The notes under the pieces: generated by a model
Told to the model about the DNA's origin: nothing
The model's input: only the letters and a program-made list of their open reading frames with translations
The model's database searches: none
Assembly (NCBI GenBank): GCA_001972305.1
Contig: BDDD01002862.1
Coordinates: 121,325-185,324 of the forward strand
Source: Cephalotus follicularis
Lineage: Eukaryota; Streptophyta; Magnoliopsida; Oxalidales; Cephalotaceae
Length of the DNA: 64,000 nt
Direction of reading: 5' to 3'
Part shown: positions 36,581 through 48,892 of the stretch, piece after piece
Layout: each line of letters starts with the position of its first letter
How positions within the stretch are numbered: the first letter of the stretch is position 1
Made by a program: the position numbers and the translations under genes

Positions 36581-39500
36581 TACAATAACACCCCCTCAAA
36601 CTCAAGGTGGTAAAGTGGAACCATGCTTGAGTTTGGAAGCCTGAACTCAAAACTGTCCTAGTGGATGGGCTTTGGTGAAGATGCCAACAATTTGGTCAGA
36701 TGATGCAACCGGAAGAAGACGATCAGTGTCGACAAGGAGGTGATGATAGACAAAATGACAGTCGATCTCAATGTCTTTGGTGCGTTCATGGAAGACATCA
36801 TTGTGAGCAATCTAAATAGTACTCTGATTGTCACAATGAATGGAAGTATTAGAAGCATGAGAGACACTCATGTCCTGAAGTAACCAACGTAACCAAATAA
36901 GCTCAGAGCTTGCATCAACAAGAGCTCGATGCTCAGCCGCAATACTAGAATGTGAAATATTAGTTTGTTTCTTGTTGGAACAAGATATGAGTGAGGTTCC
37001 AAGAAAGAAACAATATCCAGTAGTAGAAATGCGGTCATTAGGATTCCTAGCCTAGTCAGCATCACAATAAGCATGACGATCAAGATGAGAAGTGGAGGAT
37101 AAAAACAATCCATGAGACAGAGTCCCTTGTACGTACCTTTAGATCCGAATGATGGCAGAGTAATGAGTAGTCCGAGGAGCTGACAAGAACTGACCAACCA
37201 TGTGAACTGCAAAAGTAATGTTAGGGCGTTTCATTGTCAAGTAAACAAGACTATCCACTAAAGTGATGTAAAAAGTAGGATCATCAAAGAGTGTGCCATC
37301 AATAGTGCAAAATTTGACATTTCACTCAAGAGGTGAAGAAGCAATGAGGTCATCTGTCAAACCACCATGACAAATAATCTCAAAAGCATATTTGACCTGA
37401 GATAACCAAATATCATCATAATCATATCGCACCTAAATCCCCAAAAGATATCTTAGTGCTCCAAGATCCTTCATTTCAAGCTATTAATGAAGTAAAATTT
37501 TGAGAGCACAAATACCACCAAGATCATCACTAGAAATAATCATGTCGTCAACATATGACAAAAGAAGGGTGATGCATGTAGTAGTAGTCCAAAGAAATAA
37601 TTCAGGATCATATCGAATTGGATCGAAAACCAAGAAGCTCAATAGTGGCGTTGGATTTGGCAACCCACACTCGAGGAGCCTGTTTAAGGCCATAGAGAGC
37701 ACATCGAAGATGAAAAACCTGAGAAGGAGGAATATCAATACTATAAGGAGGACGCATATAAATTTCCTAAGTCATATCACCAATTAGGAAGGCATTTTTA
37801 ACATCCATATGATATGCCATCCAATGGCGAGCAGCCGTAACAGCAACAATAGAGAAAATAGAGGTAAGGCGAGCAACTAGAGCAAAATTCTCCTCATAAT
37901 CTATCCCATACTCTTGAGTAAAGCATCTAGCCACAAGACAAGCTTTGTAACAATCCATAGACCCATCAAACCAAGTCTTAATTTTATACACCCATTTATA
38001 ATCAATTAGGGATTTCCCATGAGCTAAAGAAACCAAGTTCCAAGTGTGATTCTTGTGAAAAGCATCCAGTTGTTCTCACATGGTGTGCTGCCAAAGAGGG
38101 TTAGAGCGGGCCTCACAATAATTGAGAGCCTCACGATGGGTGCTAAAAGCAAAATAACAATGAAAATCATGAAGATTAGTGTTTGGTATTCTTACCCGAG
38201 AGGATGGACGGAGAGGAGGTGGTACATAAGGGGCAACCGATGTGGTTGTAGTTGAAGGAAACATAGATGGATCAATAGAGAAAAAACTAGTGGTAGAGAA
38301 CTATGAGAGCTCATTGATGGTGCAGGAGTGTCATCAGGAAACAAATTTGTAAAAGGGTCAGTAAAAAACACGAGGTGAGTGTGGAATGACCTGAAGACTA
38401 GAAACACTAATGAATATGCTCCAAAAAGACAACATTTCTAGAGACACGAAGATGCTTTGTGATTGGATCATAACAACGATAGACTTTAGATCTATTCCAT
38501 ACCTAAGAAAAAAAAAACACAATCGAGAAGTCGATTTAAGTTTAGTGCGTTCATGTGGTTGAAGAAAAACAAAACAAGCACACCCAAAAACTTTTAACAA
38601 ATGAAAATTGGGGAACATATTAATCGTACATTCATAAGGATTTTTAATAACAGGTGTGGGTGTCCTATTGATAGTATGAGTGACTTTCAAAGCAGCTTCT
38701 CCCTAAAAGGATCCATGGAGTGAAGCATAAGTGAGTAAAGCACAAATTGGATCTAGTAAGTGACGCTTTTTATGTTCCGCTTTTCTATTTTGCTGAGGCG
38801 TGCTTGGACATGATCGTTAAAGTGCCCCATTTTCTTTTAAAATATATTGAAAATAAGAATTAGTATACTTAGCTATATTATCAGAATGAATTTTTTTTTA
38901 TAATTTTTTAGAATTGAGTTTTTATCACTTTAATAAAAGTGTCAAAAATATCTACAGGTTCAGATTGATGTTGAAACAAATATGGCCAAGTAAATCTAGT
39001 ATATTCATCTATAAAAAATCACAAAATAATGAGCTCTACCGTTAGTGGGAGTAGGATCAGGTCCCCAAATATCAGAATATATGAAGTCAAAAGGAGCAGG
39101 TCCCCAAATATTAGAATATATCAAGTCAAAAGGAGCAATTGAAAAAGAGTCACTTTTATTAAAGGGCAAAACACTCTATTTTCTTAGTTGATAAAACATA
39201 CAACTACTTTTGTCATAAAAAATAGAACCAAAAAGACCTTAAGAAGTAAGAGTGTGAATTCTAGATAAATATGCATGTCCAAACCTAGAATGCCATAAAT
39301 GTAAGGGAACAGAAGAATGAGCAGTAGAAGCAGAGATGGTGGATGGAACCCATAAAGATGTGATCTCAAATAGTGTTTTGACTTTACAACCGGTCCCAAC
39401 CTGCTCGCCTGTCTGAGAATCCTGAATAATACAATCACAACATGAGAAATATAGATCAAGAATAAGATCGCAAAGCTGACCAACAAAATTAATATTTAAG

Positions 39501-40055
39501 GCAAGTTTTGGAACAAGATAAGTACCAGGTAATTTAAAAGTGGAGTATGGACAAAAACTAAATGTCTGACTTGTAAACTAGAACCATCAGCAATATGAAT
39601 AAGTGGACCATTAGATACTGATATGGTGTTAGTTAACAAATCAGGGTTGGATGTCATATGGTGACAACAAGTAGAATCAAGAAGCCAAGAGTTACCTTGA
39701 AGCTCAATGGAAATAGATGGGGACAATGACCGTTTAAGCAAGGTCTCAACCTGGAAAACCAAGAGTGACGGCTGGGTAGAAGCTTCACAGTCGGAGGAGT
39801 CTGAAGTTGCAACAACTGTCTTCTTTTTTGAGCCAGTACCTTTGTTGTGTCCTTTACGACGACAGTCATTAGTGTGATACCCATAACGTAGACAATGATG
39901 ACACTATAAACCAGAAGTAGAGTGTTGTGGAGGGGCAGGTTATTGTGTAGAAGGAGTAGGCAAAATACCGGGATTGGGCACAAAAGCTCAAGGTATAACA
40001 ACAATATACTGATCAGGCAAAGAATCAATTGTAGAGCGACATGATAGAAATACAT
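36581..40055 (-). pseudogene. copia element C polyprotein, truncated and broken
   Basis: A minus-strand Ty1/copia of a different lineage from A and B. From 40055 down to 36658: a weak zinc knuckle near 39900-39850; protease (GNSWLLDSTCCHHMTSN, about 39690, with D-S-G changed to D-S-T); integrase remains (39480-38360, with INRTPTPVI and VFGCACFV); reverse transcriptase (38036-37767 with DYKWVYKIK and YHMDVKNAF; YVDDMIISSDD in 37738-37484); and RNase H (37212-36660). Stops and frameshifts are frequent. The N-terminal half of gag and the 5' LTR are missing beyond 40055. A tract of GAGTTTGAGGGGG on the minus strand (36590-36604) is its polypurine tract. It touches the LTR start at 36590, which is continued at 20552. 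Confidence 0.82.
39058..39136. repeat. 39-bp tandem duplication inside element C integrase
   Basis: Two copies of a 39-bp unit beginning AGGTCCCCAAATAT. They differ at two or three bases and interrupt the decayed integrase frame. Confidence 0.85.
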
Positions 40056-41530
40056 GTGTGCACTACATACAATAGATGTAGTTTAAACATTACTTTTTTT
40101 AGGAGCAATCTTATTTATTTAGTTAGAAATAATGTAAGGCATTTATCTTTATCATAATATGAGTAATTTAATTACTAATAATCTCACATCATAATTATTA
40201 TGATAACACATATAAAATTAAAACAAAGAAAGTATAATTATGATGAGACATAATAGGGAGATATATTTTTCTTACATATACTTTATTATTAAATAACCCT
40301 AATCGTAGGATCATTATAAAGGGCATTAGTGAATTCGGATAGATTAGCACAATATGATGTTTCATTTAACTAGGAGTATGACTAATCACATGGTCATTAG
40401 TATAGTTGACATTAGAACATATATGTGGTTGCTTATTAAAGAATAAGCTCATTGAATTGGCCCGACTAAGAGCACATAAATGTCGGTATTAATGCTTGTA
40501 AATTAGGACTTCTATGTTATAGTTGTCATGTGGTCCTTAGATTTGAGAAACCATAGTTGTGTTGTGTATATGATATCATGTTTTAATATGACTCTAAATA
40601 GCTCTTTGAAATATGATAAAGGAAATTATTGGATATGGTGGATTATATATGGAGACAATTGTGTGGTCAACAAGGAATGTATCACCCTTCTGATAAAAGG
40701 GATAATGTTCTATGTAGCATGAGTAATTCAAAATTCAGGAAGTTTTTGACCAAAGTGGGATATAATGAAAAAAAAAGAGTATTCTAATTTTATAAAAAAT
40801 TATGAAATTAGTGACAAGATACATATAATTAAATTATTACGGTTTGATAGATTAATTCGTACCCTAGATTTAATTGAAGTGTTGTATGATGGAAGAACTG
40901 ACTTGTATGATAATTGTAATTGAAAATGTTTATGGTATTTTATACATATTATATGGCTAGTCATCAGAAACAGCTCAATATCAATCTTGACTTGTAGTAT
41001 CCCGAAATAATTAATTATATTAATTAATTAGAATGGTCTAATTAATTAAATATAAGAGTTGCATATCTACTGTAAACATAATATTAAACATAAGGGACCA
41101 CACACAAAATGGTATATTTAAATTTAAAAAAATGTTTGGTAATTATTCCATAATTAAATTAAGTGGAGACTTAATAATCATGGAATTCTACTTAAGCTAG
41201 GAAACACTTTTCTACTTAAAGACTTCTTAATACATAGTTAAAAAAGGCTAGCAACTTTTGTGCCTCCCATACTATTTATGGTGGAAAAATCTAATTAAGA
41301 GATACGCTAAGAGATTAGACTTTTGTGGGATTTTCTATAAACCCAATTGAAGTTCGAGAACTATTTCTGACTAACATTTTATATGGATTTCTTTATGCAA
41401 TAAGTTCGATATTGGGAAAAGAGAATTGGTAAAAAATTTATATTTTCGCTATGCGTGATTACCAATTTTCTTACCGCGGTATCATAGCTTACCTTATTTT
41501 CATATCATAATCAAATTATTGTTTATTGTC
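40056..41530. repeat. AT-rich decayed LTR relic, related to G
   Basis: No genes. The part 40480-41000 is a diverged match to 51550-52040: both have a GTGGTCCTTAGAT word, a GATATCAT word some 30 bases on, and TATGGTGGATTAT with GGAGACA soon after. Near 41486 the sequence GGTATCATAGC resembles an initiator tRNA-Met primer site, so this could be an old plus-strand copia LTR ending near 41480. I could not fix its left edge. Confidence 0.45.
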
Positions 41531-42660
41531 GTAATATGTAGTTTATCGGTCAAAATAAATATATGACAATTTGTTTTTTAAATTGGAAAAATTGTTTTCA
41601 AGAATTTTCATTTTGGGGATTAAAAATAGACAAGCGAAAACGCAAAGTGACTGGCATCAATCGTTGCTTCCCTTGGGCCATCTGCCATCTTCACGCACAA
41701 CAACCATTGTTGTGCGTGAAACACCAACTCATGCAGTAGTGCACATGAGCACAGGTACTCCTTCAAGTGAACGGGGCGAGCACCAGTTTTGACGAATGCT
41801 TGCGATCAAAGAAGATGGAGCCGATATGCGCGGCAAGCACACTAGTTGCACTCGCTGATGTGCACTGACGGTTATTGCTCCCAAAGGTAAGAGCAGCACA
41901 GTCACCACCCTTGATAATATGTATTTTAACCGTCAAAATAAATATATGGAATTTTTTAAAAAAAAAATTGGAAAAATCATTTTCCAAGAATTTTGATTTT
42001 GGAGATTAAAAACGCGAAGTGACAAGCATCAATCATTGCTCCCCCTGGACCATCTGCCATCTTCATTGCCAACAACCATTGTTGTGCGTGAAACACCACC
42101 TCATGCACTAGTGCACATGAGCACCGGTGCTCCTTCAAGCGAACGTGGCGAGCACCGATTTTGACGAATGCTTGTGATCAGGGAAGATGGAGCCGGTGTG
42201 CGCGGCAAGCACACCAGTTGCGCTCGCTGATGTGCACACCGACGGTTACTGCTCCCGTGGGTAGTAGCAGCACAATCGCCACCTTAGATAATATGTATTT
42301 TAACCATTGAAATAAATATATGGAAATTTGTTTTTTAAATTGGAAAAATCGTTTTCCAAGAATTTTGATTTTGGGGATTAAAAAAAACGTAAACGGACAA
42401 GCGAAAATGCGAAGTGACAGGCATCAATCGTTGCTCCCCGTGGACCATCTGCCTTCTTCACGCCCAACAACCATTGTTGTGCGTGAAACACCAACTCATG
42501 CACTAGTGCACGTGAGCACCGATGCTCCTTCAAGCGAACAGGGCGAGCACCGATTTTGAGGAATGCTTGCGATCAAAGAAAATGGAGCGGGTAGTTGCTC
42601 TCGCTGATGTGCAGCACAACCGTGGGCAAGCACACTATTTCCAAGCCTGACGTAGATCTA
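41531..42660. repeat. three-copy tandem repeat, unit about 375-385 bp
   Basis: The units begin near 41531, 41914 and 42288 at the word TAATATGTA, giving periods of 383 and 374 bp. The third is incomplete and ends near 42650. Each unit runs from an A/T-rich head to a GC-richer body with GAGCACCGATTTTGA-type words. Units differ by about 10% by eye. Unit 1 holds a near-perfect hairpin (14-bp arms TTCACGCACAACAA and its complement, 3-base loop, about 41693-41723). It is worn in unit 3 and broken in unit 2. No coding domain was recognised. Confidence 0.88.
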
Positions 42661-43072
42661 GATCCAGGTTTTGATAAATAAATAAAAATCGTTTTGCAAA
42701 CCCTACTAGGCTGACGGGTCATGGGTTGAAACTTGTGATGGATCACGAGTCCAGTGTTTACTGATGGGTCAAGGGTAAAAGCTGATGGGTAAAAGGTTTG
42801 GGCCCAATTGTTGAGTGATTAGATATATCGGGTCGATTCAGGGTTTATTTGGCCCAAATCATTTTCAAGTTTAAAAGGCATAGGATTCCATGGATTTATA
42901 TAATTGGGGTATGGTTAGTGTAGTCCAAAGGATTTTAAGTTAAGAGTTAACTTAAACCCAATAGATTTTAAGTTAGGAGTTAGCTTAAAGTCTAATTTTT
43001 AATGTTAGCCCAAAATTTTCCAAAGCTAAATGTTAGCTCGTGGTTAAAAAATTATAATGTCAAGAGTTGACC
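42661..43072. other. unassigned AT-rich stretch
   Basis: No gene seen. There are short internal echoes such as CTGATGGGTAAAAG and TTTTAAGTTAGGAGTTA repeated two or three times. Confidence 0.5.
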
Positions 43073-43202
43073 TGTGACGCCCCGAGCCCAAAGGATGAGC
43101 CCGACACGTCACCTGATGTCCTATAACCATTCACTTAGTCCTATAGTTTGCGTATTAATATAAGTGTATCCATAAAATGCGGAATTTATTAAAACTTTTA
43201 AG

Positions 43203-43714
43203 CATATCAATAGAATGCTATCAAACCATTAAATATCTCATACAATTTAGCAACTGAATGTCTTCATGAAACTTTCATACATAATCATGCTTATACAAGG
43301 TCAACTGATACTATTCATGTTAAATCTATCAATTACAATTCACTATAATCCTTATCAATACATATCAGAGTTCCTTGTCAATATATTACAATCTTTAATA
43401 CAAAAGATAAACAATTACAATGCATATCCAATGCTAACTCTATCCATCGTCTTTTAATCATATCAACAGTATGCTATCAAACCATTAAATATCTCATACA
43501 ATTTAGCAACTGAATATCTTCATGAAACTTTCATACATAATCTTGCGTATATAAGCTCAACCGATACTATTCATATTAAATCTATCAATGACAATTCACT
43601 AGAATCCTTATCAATACATATCGTAGTTCCTTGTCAATATATTACAATCTTTAATACAAAAGATAAACAGTTACAATGCATATCCAATGCTAACTCTATC
43701 CATCATCTTCATCT
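43203..43714. repeat. 256-bp tandem duplication in LTR E
   Basis: 43203-43458 and 43459-43714 are two copies of the same 256-bp unit (opening CATATCAA). They differ at scattered positions, so the duplication is old. Confidence 0.9.
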
Positions 43715-44574
43715 GCAACTGCCTTCATGACTTACCATTGGTTCCAACTCCATGACCTAATCCAAAATGTAAACGCCTATCCCGAAGGACGGGTCAACTA
43801 AATACCCAAGTAGGATAACTCCATGCATATTGGAGTGAACAAGTATTGCATATATATGCATGACATATTATAATGCATGAATAACAATTGTGATCGATTA
43901 TCCATATGACAATTGTCCCATATCGGTCACATATGTGATAAGACCTACTCATAACCATCCTATCCATACATTTACCACATAACTCATACCATGTGTGGGA
44001 GCATACTCACACATATACCTATAGAGTTTATTGACCTCTCATGATACTCATGAATCTAGTCTCCCATGGATTAGTCTGTGAAAGCTCGACATAGATGTCC
44101 AATTGGCTAAGGATTAGTTGTTAGAAGCTCAACTGAATGTCCTTAGTTGCTAGAGGATTAGTCCTCATGAGCCCAACTAAGGTTGCCTAACTGCCTATGG
44201 ATTAGTCTATAGGAGCTTAGTTAAGCCTAGTTGTTGGTGGATTAGTCCATAGGAGCTCAATTAGTGAACGTGAATCAACTCGTGTAATATAATGCCAATC
44301 AAGGCAAGTGACTATATCTATGAACGGGTTTAATGGCTCACATGACTGACTAGGGGTTACTATGAAGTCACTCTAATAGGCTAAAAAAACAAGCAAACAA
44401 ATCAATTTATAACTATCACTTACCATTCCATACCATGAAAACCATATCCGTCCATAGTCGATTCAACAACAAACCCATTGAAAACACTATGATTTGGCCG
44501 ATATATGGCAAAGCCTTTAAAAAGGGGTTTAGAAAGGCTATTTTGTTTCCTTGAAATCCGTTTAAAAACCATGT

Positions 44575-44740
44575 ACGACATGTACATTGACGACCTCATA
44601 GTGGACGTCAATGTTCAACTCTTGGATGTTGATGTCATGGGATGTAAATTGACTCCTTGATTTCTAAACTATCTAATGATTGTATAGGAACATATGCGTC
44701 GATGCTCCCAATGTGGGAATGGACGTCAAAGGTTTGTAAA
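44575..44740. repeat. degenerate palindrome cluster, LTR E left part
   Basis: Worn units such as GACGTCAATG, GATGTTGATGTC and GCGTCGATGC. They are recognisable mainly by comparison with the other LTR arrays. Confidence 0.5.
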
Positions 44741-45304
44741 ACCCATTTTTTCATATCCGTTTAAACCTTTCCCTTTTAAGAAAAATTAGAAACCATTAAG
44801 GTATTCCTCCTACAAATCCTTTAAACAAGTTAAAACATGAATGCGAAGTAAGTCAAGGACTAAGAGAAGTCCCCGTATGAAAACCATATGAAGAAAAGCA
44901 TCACTTCACATTCAAGTTAGGAAACCATTACTTTTTAAGTCAATTTCGTTTCTTAAAGAAATTTCAAGTAAAACCTTTGAAAGAATCATTCATTTAATGT
45001 AAAACATATTTACACAAGTTGGATTCATGCCTTAGAAGGCTCACATAGAAACCTGTTTGAAAAACAACAAGTGAAAAGTCTCAAACGAGCTATTTCGAAG
45101 AAAACCTCTGTGAAACTTCAAACTTTGATCCTTTGAAGCCATTTGTTTGAATCCTTTGAAAAGGATGTTTAAGGATGATAAAACATATTTATAGGATTGA
45201 CACTTGAGCCTTGGAAGACTTCCGTTGAAAACTGTTTGAGAAAACAATCAAAACTCGCAAAACTGGGACTTTGCGGTGAAAATAGAATTTTCGTGCTAGG
45301 AAAT

Positions 45305-46695
45305 TGTCACACCCCGTCTTCCCACAACATAAAAGTGGTAAAGCAATCAACAAATAAATCCGGCTTATGCAAAATTACCATAAATTTAAAACTTTCTGTA
45401 TCCAACAATCACTTGCGGAAGCATACGAATATAAGCCAAATTAAAACACATCACGCATCCCATACTACGTGATGCCCACAAAAACAAACATAACCATTGA
45501 TCGCCCAAAACGGAGCGTGAAATAATACAATACAAGATAACAATTATCCAATGTTACAAAACCAGATAACATGATAAATGTTCAATAACCCGAAATTAAG
45601 AGAAAATAACAAGTCTTCTCCTTAAATCTCTGTGCATGCTCCATGTCAAGACCACTCCATCAATCTGTTACAGTAGGGGTTAGCCTTTGTCCTCACTCGG
45701 CTAAGTGAATAAACCCATAAATACAGTTCAGGTTATAAGATAAAGAGTATCATGAATGAATGCATAATGATGAGTCATGACATGTGATTTTTACGGTAAA
45801 ATATTCCAGTATGTAAATATATGCATGCCCACAGTACAGGTATAACTCATAAGATATATCAACACAAGCAGTAAATATGTTCCCAAAAGGAACCAGACAG
45901 TCCAGTCGTCATGACCGTCGCCACCTCCTGGCCCCAACGCCACGCACTCTTATTCCGTCCCCGTTTGCGAACGGTTTTGGAGCAAGTCCTCCGTAAGTTT
46001 TTTTCTCTTTCTCTCTTCTCTCTTTCCTTCTGGTGTTATAAACGAGAGAGAGAAGTGGGGAGGAATATCTATAAGCAGATAGCTTCTTCCCACTCCTTTT
46101 CTTTTGTCATTACACAGGCCAACCCGAAATCTCTCCCACTTTCTCTCTTTCTGCACATTCTTTTGTCTTCTTTTCATTTTCTTATGCAGATGGCATGTTA
46201 GGATGGCATGATCCTTGCACGTTCCATGTGAGAGTAGGTTTAGTGCTCATGGTCGGCACACAGGCATGCCCAACACGTCGAATCGCACCAGAAAAGGCGT
46301 TAGGTAAAGCCCTAAACAATTCCCTTCCCACGTTAACCTGCAGGCGAAGAACGTGCTGTCCATTCGTACCAAAGGAGTCGACGTCTTCCCTTAGACGTCG
46401 ATGTCTTTTCTCCTTTTGTAAGAAGGTGCTGAGGTCTCCCTCCCGAGTCGACGTGCATGCCCATGCAATTACGTGTGCCCTGGCTCACAAAGGAGTCGAC
46501 GTCTTTCCAAAAGACGTCGATGTCTTTTGGTCAAAACTGCGCCGTTTCAGGCTTTAACATACACACTCCATTTCTAAGTCCATAAATAGGGTTTTCAAGC
46601 ATCTTTCAAGTCAAAACTCAATATTATCATAATTCCAAATTCAATATTACATCATAAATGGAAATATTACATTCATGGAAATACCGGGCGTTACA
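45305..46695 (-). mobile_element. solo LTR S2 (T1 family) nested in LTR E
   Basis: 1391 bp, TGTCACACCCCG to GGGCGTTACA, with a perfect GAAAT target duplication at 45300-45304 and 46696-46700. The edges and blocks such as ACGCATCCCATACTACGTGA are shared with the T1 LTR (7218-12429). It is only half as long, so it is a shorter subfamily. The CAATCTGTTACAGTAGGGG word at 45660 matches T1 at about 9985. Confidence 0.92.
46373..46530. repeat. TCGA-palindrome array in solo LTR S2
   Basis: Two pairs, GAGTCGACGTC with GACGTCGATGTC. Centres 46379/46399 are 20 bp apart and 46497/46518 are 21 bp apart. A single unit with GTCGACGTGCATGCCCATGC lies between them. The array is at the same LTR position as cluster 3 of T1 but has different arm bases. 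Confidence 0.88.
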
Positions 46696-46703
46696 GAAAT
46701 GCA

Positions 46704-46792
46704 CTCTAGTCGACTGGAGAACGAACTTACAGTCGATTGGAAGTCCCTGTATGGGTGCCGGTAGACTGGAGAAGAGAACTCCAATCAATTGG
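46704..46792. repeat. CTAGTCGACTGGAG palindromes, LTR E right part
   Basis: Four worn units (AGTCGACTGG, AGTCGATTGG, GGTAGACTGG, CCAATCAATTGG) centred near 46711, 46734, 46763 and 46786. The arm words are like those of insert D rather than of the neighbouring S2. Confidence 0.7.
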
Positions 46793-47578
46793 AGCTATAA
46801 TAGTTACAGAAATCTGTGTTTTCCATTTAATCTCAAAACGGGCTAACTTTTGATTTTGAACTCCTTTTACAAATCCGTTTGAAATGAAACTTTGGGGAAG
46901 GCTTATTGACATGTCAAGAAACAAAAAATCTCAATTTAAAATTATTTGGACCTTTAGAAGGTCTCCAAATCGAAAAGGGGCTAAAAGTAGATCTAGAAAT
47001 CGATTTTCATTGAAAATCCTTTTTGATCAGTTTAAAACCGTTCTAGTTGTCTCTACTCACATCAATATACACGTGCTCATCAAGGCACAACAGTTTATGC
47101 ATATTATAAGTCATTCCAACAATTTTTCATAATGCATTTTAGGCTGAGAAATCCTACCAATCGATTGTTAAAAGCTTGAACTTGAATTTATCAGACAAAG
47201 GAGAAAGAACTTAAGTTCTTGGCATAATCCATTATTGATTGTTCATTTGGTTAAGGGATTGCGATTGAGAGTGAGAAATTGGAGGGAGAAGGGTGGGTGT
47301 GAGACATATTTAGAGAGAGAGAGAGAGAGAGAGAAGTGTTGAGAGAGAGAAGCTTTGAGAGTTATGAGAGTTCAAGTCAATGTTTCTATTTATAGAAGGG
47401 TTTAATTTTCTCTTTAAGCTTAAAGCGCTCACATCTCTCATAAGTAAACTAATACCCCATGTAATACCCCATGTTATCCCTCATGTTATCCTTCATGGAT
47501 ATGCAATATGCAACTCATGAATGTGCACATATATAGGTATATAAATACCTCAGTCGTAATCAACACCCCAAATAACGT

Positions 47579-47582
<4 letters not shown>

Positions 47583-47632
<50 letters not shown>
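47583..47632. repeat. (AC)n(AT)n microsatellite in LTR E
   Basis: About 17 AC repeats followed by about 8 AT repeats. A GA run of about 12 units is nearby at 47311-47334. Confidence 0.95.
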
Positions 47633-47633
<1 letters not shown>

Positions 47634-47700
47634 ATACACCTGTAACCATATCCATGCTCTAATGAAATAAAGAAGGATTGTCCAAACCTGCGTCCTTACA

Positions 47701-48660
47701 TCCTCCCCTCCTTATAAGAATCTAGTCCTCATATTCCACTTACTCGATAACTCAAAGAGATATTCTCCCTTCAAATTCCTTTCCTTTCATTTGCAACTCT
47801 TCTTTTGTAACCATCATTTTCCTTTGGCATTGACACTTGAGATATCCTCTGATCATCTAATAAAAATGGAAAAGACAACCTGATAGATTATTCTCTGACA
47901 ATCCTTCCCAACTCTATTTTCTCAAGGTTCTGACCCCATACTGTCCATAATCACCGCGTCAAACAGCTACGCTATCCAGTTTCTGTTAAAAATTTCTCAT
48001 TACCCTATCATGAAACCCATTCTACTGCCCTCTTTTGTGTCATAAGATTGACATCCGTCCATAATGCGATCACCTTTTTCTCTTTATACATTGACAAAAC
48101 AACCCGATACAGGCCATAATGGCTGAACCCAATTGAATATGTACACCGATTACTCCTCTCAAAACCGTCATTATCCTTTACTCGACTGAAATCTCTGTCT
48201 TCCGTTGCCATGTAGTACTCACTAACTGAACCCATGCTCGAACTGTCTGGTTTTGTCAACCAATAACTCGTCAAAATGACTGATTCTATGGTATATACCC
48301 AATTTCAGTTGACAATCAAACCTTGCCGCTTCACAGTACTGCCCTTAGCTTTCAGTGTAGCTTGTAAATTCCCAACACTGTGCATACTGTCCATACATAA
48401 TCTGGTACTTGAAGGTCAAACATAGAAGACTAGCTCAAAGTTTTGTATTATCCGGACTATAACTCAGGAAAAAATTGGTAACAAACTCCGAAAATCAATG
48501 AGTTAAGGTATGAATAACCGAATAATAACTCCTATGCATCAAGTAGCCTTTCATCCATATACTTGTCGCATCATCGAACTCTATACTGCCTTAGTTGATA
48601 TCACTTGTTGTTCCACCTAACTGTACTATGTGCTCAAGAACCCTTGATTCTGACAACTAT
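47701..48660 (-). other. eroded internal region of gypsy element E
   Basis: This begins with the polypurine tract next to LTR E but shows no integrase or other gypsy domain. It may be a non-autonomous derivative or a badly decayed remnant. One open frame (48274-48008, minus) has no recognisable domain. Confidence 0.5.
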
Positions 48661-48892
48661 GTGTTAGGGATAAGTCCTGCAAGCCAGGTTATCATGTAAT
48701 AATAGTAGTTTGTAATAAACATTAAAGTTCAAATAAAGGATGTGTTTTTATTATAATCAATGACAACTGTTCATTTATATATGTTTATATATGTATAATC
48801 AATGAAAGTCTATGGACTAAAGTTTGATGATTAAGACCATGATGAGATCATGCTGTGACACTTAGCATATTGGTAAGCTTTCTTCTAGATAC

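Larger units (their letters stand above)
43073..47700 (-). repeat. 3' LTR of a decayed gypsy element E, interrupted
   Basis: Plus-strand edges are TGTGACGCCCCG (43073) and CGTCCTTACA (47700). A CCTCCCCTCC tract follows, which on the minus strand is a polypurine tract, and then a TAGTCCTC word seen at the same place in element T1. Without the nested solo LTR it is about 3.2 kb, typical of chromovirus LTRs. Its partner LTR is not in the window. Confidence 0.75.

Noticed and set aside
41531..42660. Centromeric satellite
   Set aside because: There are only three diverged units and no long array. The centromere call has no support from this window.
48008..48274. 88-codon minus-strand frame as a host gene
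   Set aside because: It lies in eroded DNA next to a gypsy polypurine tract, has no domain, and lacks conserved neighbours.
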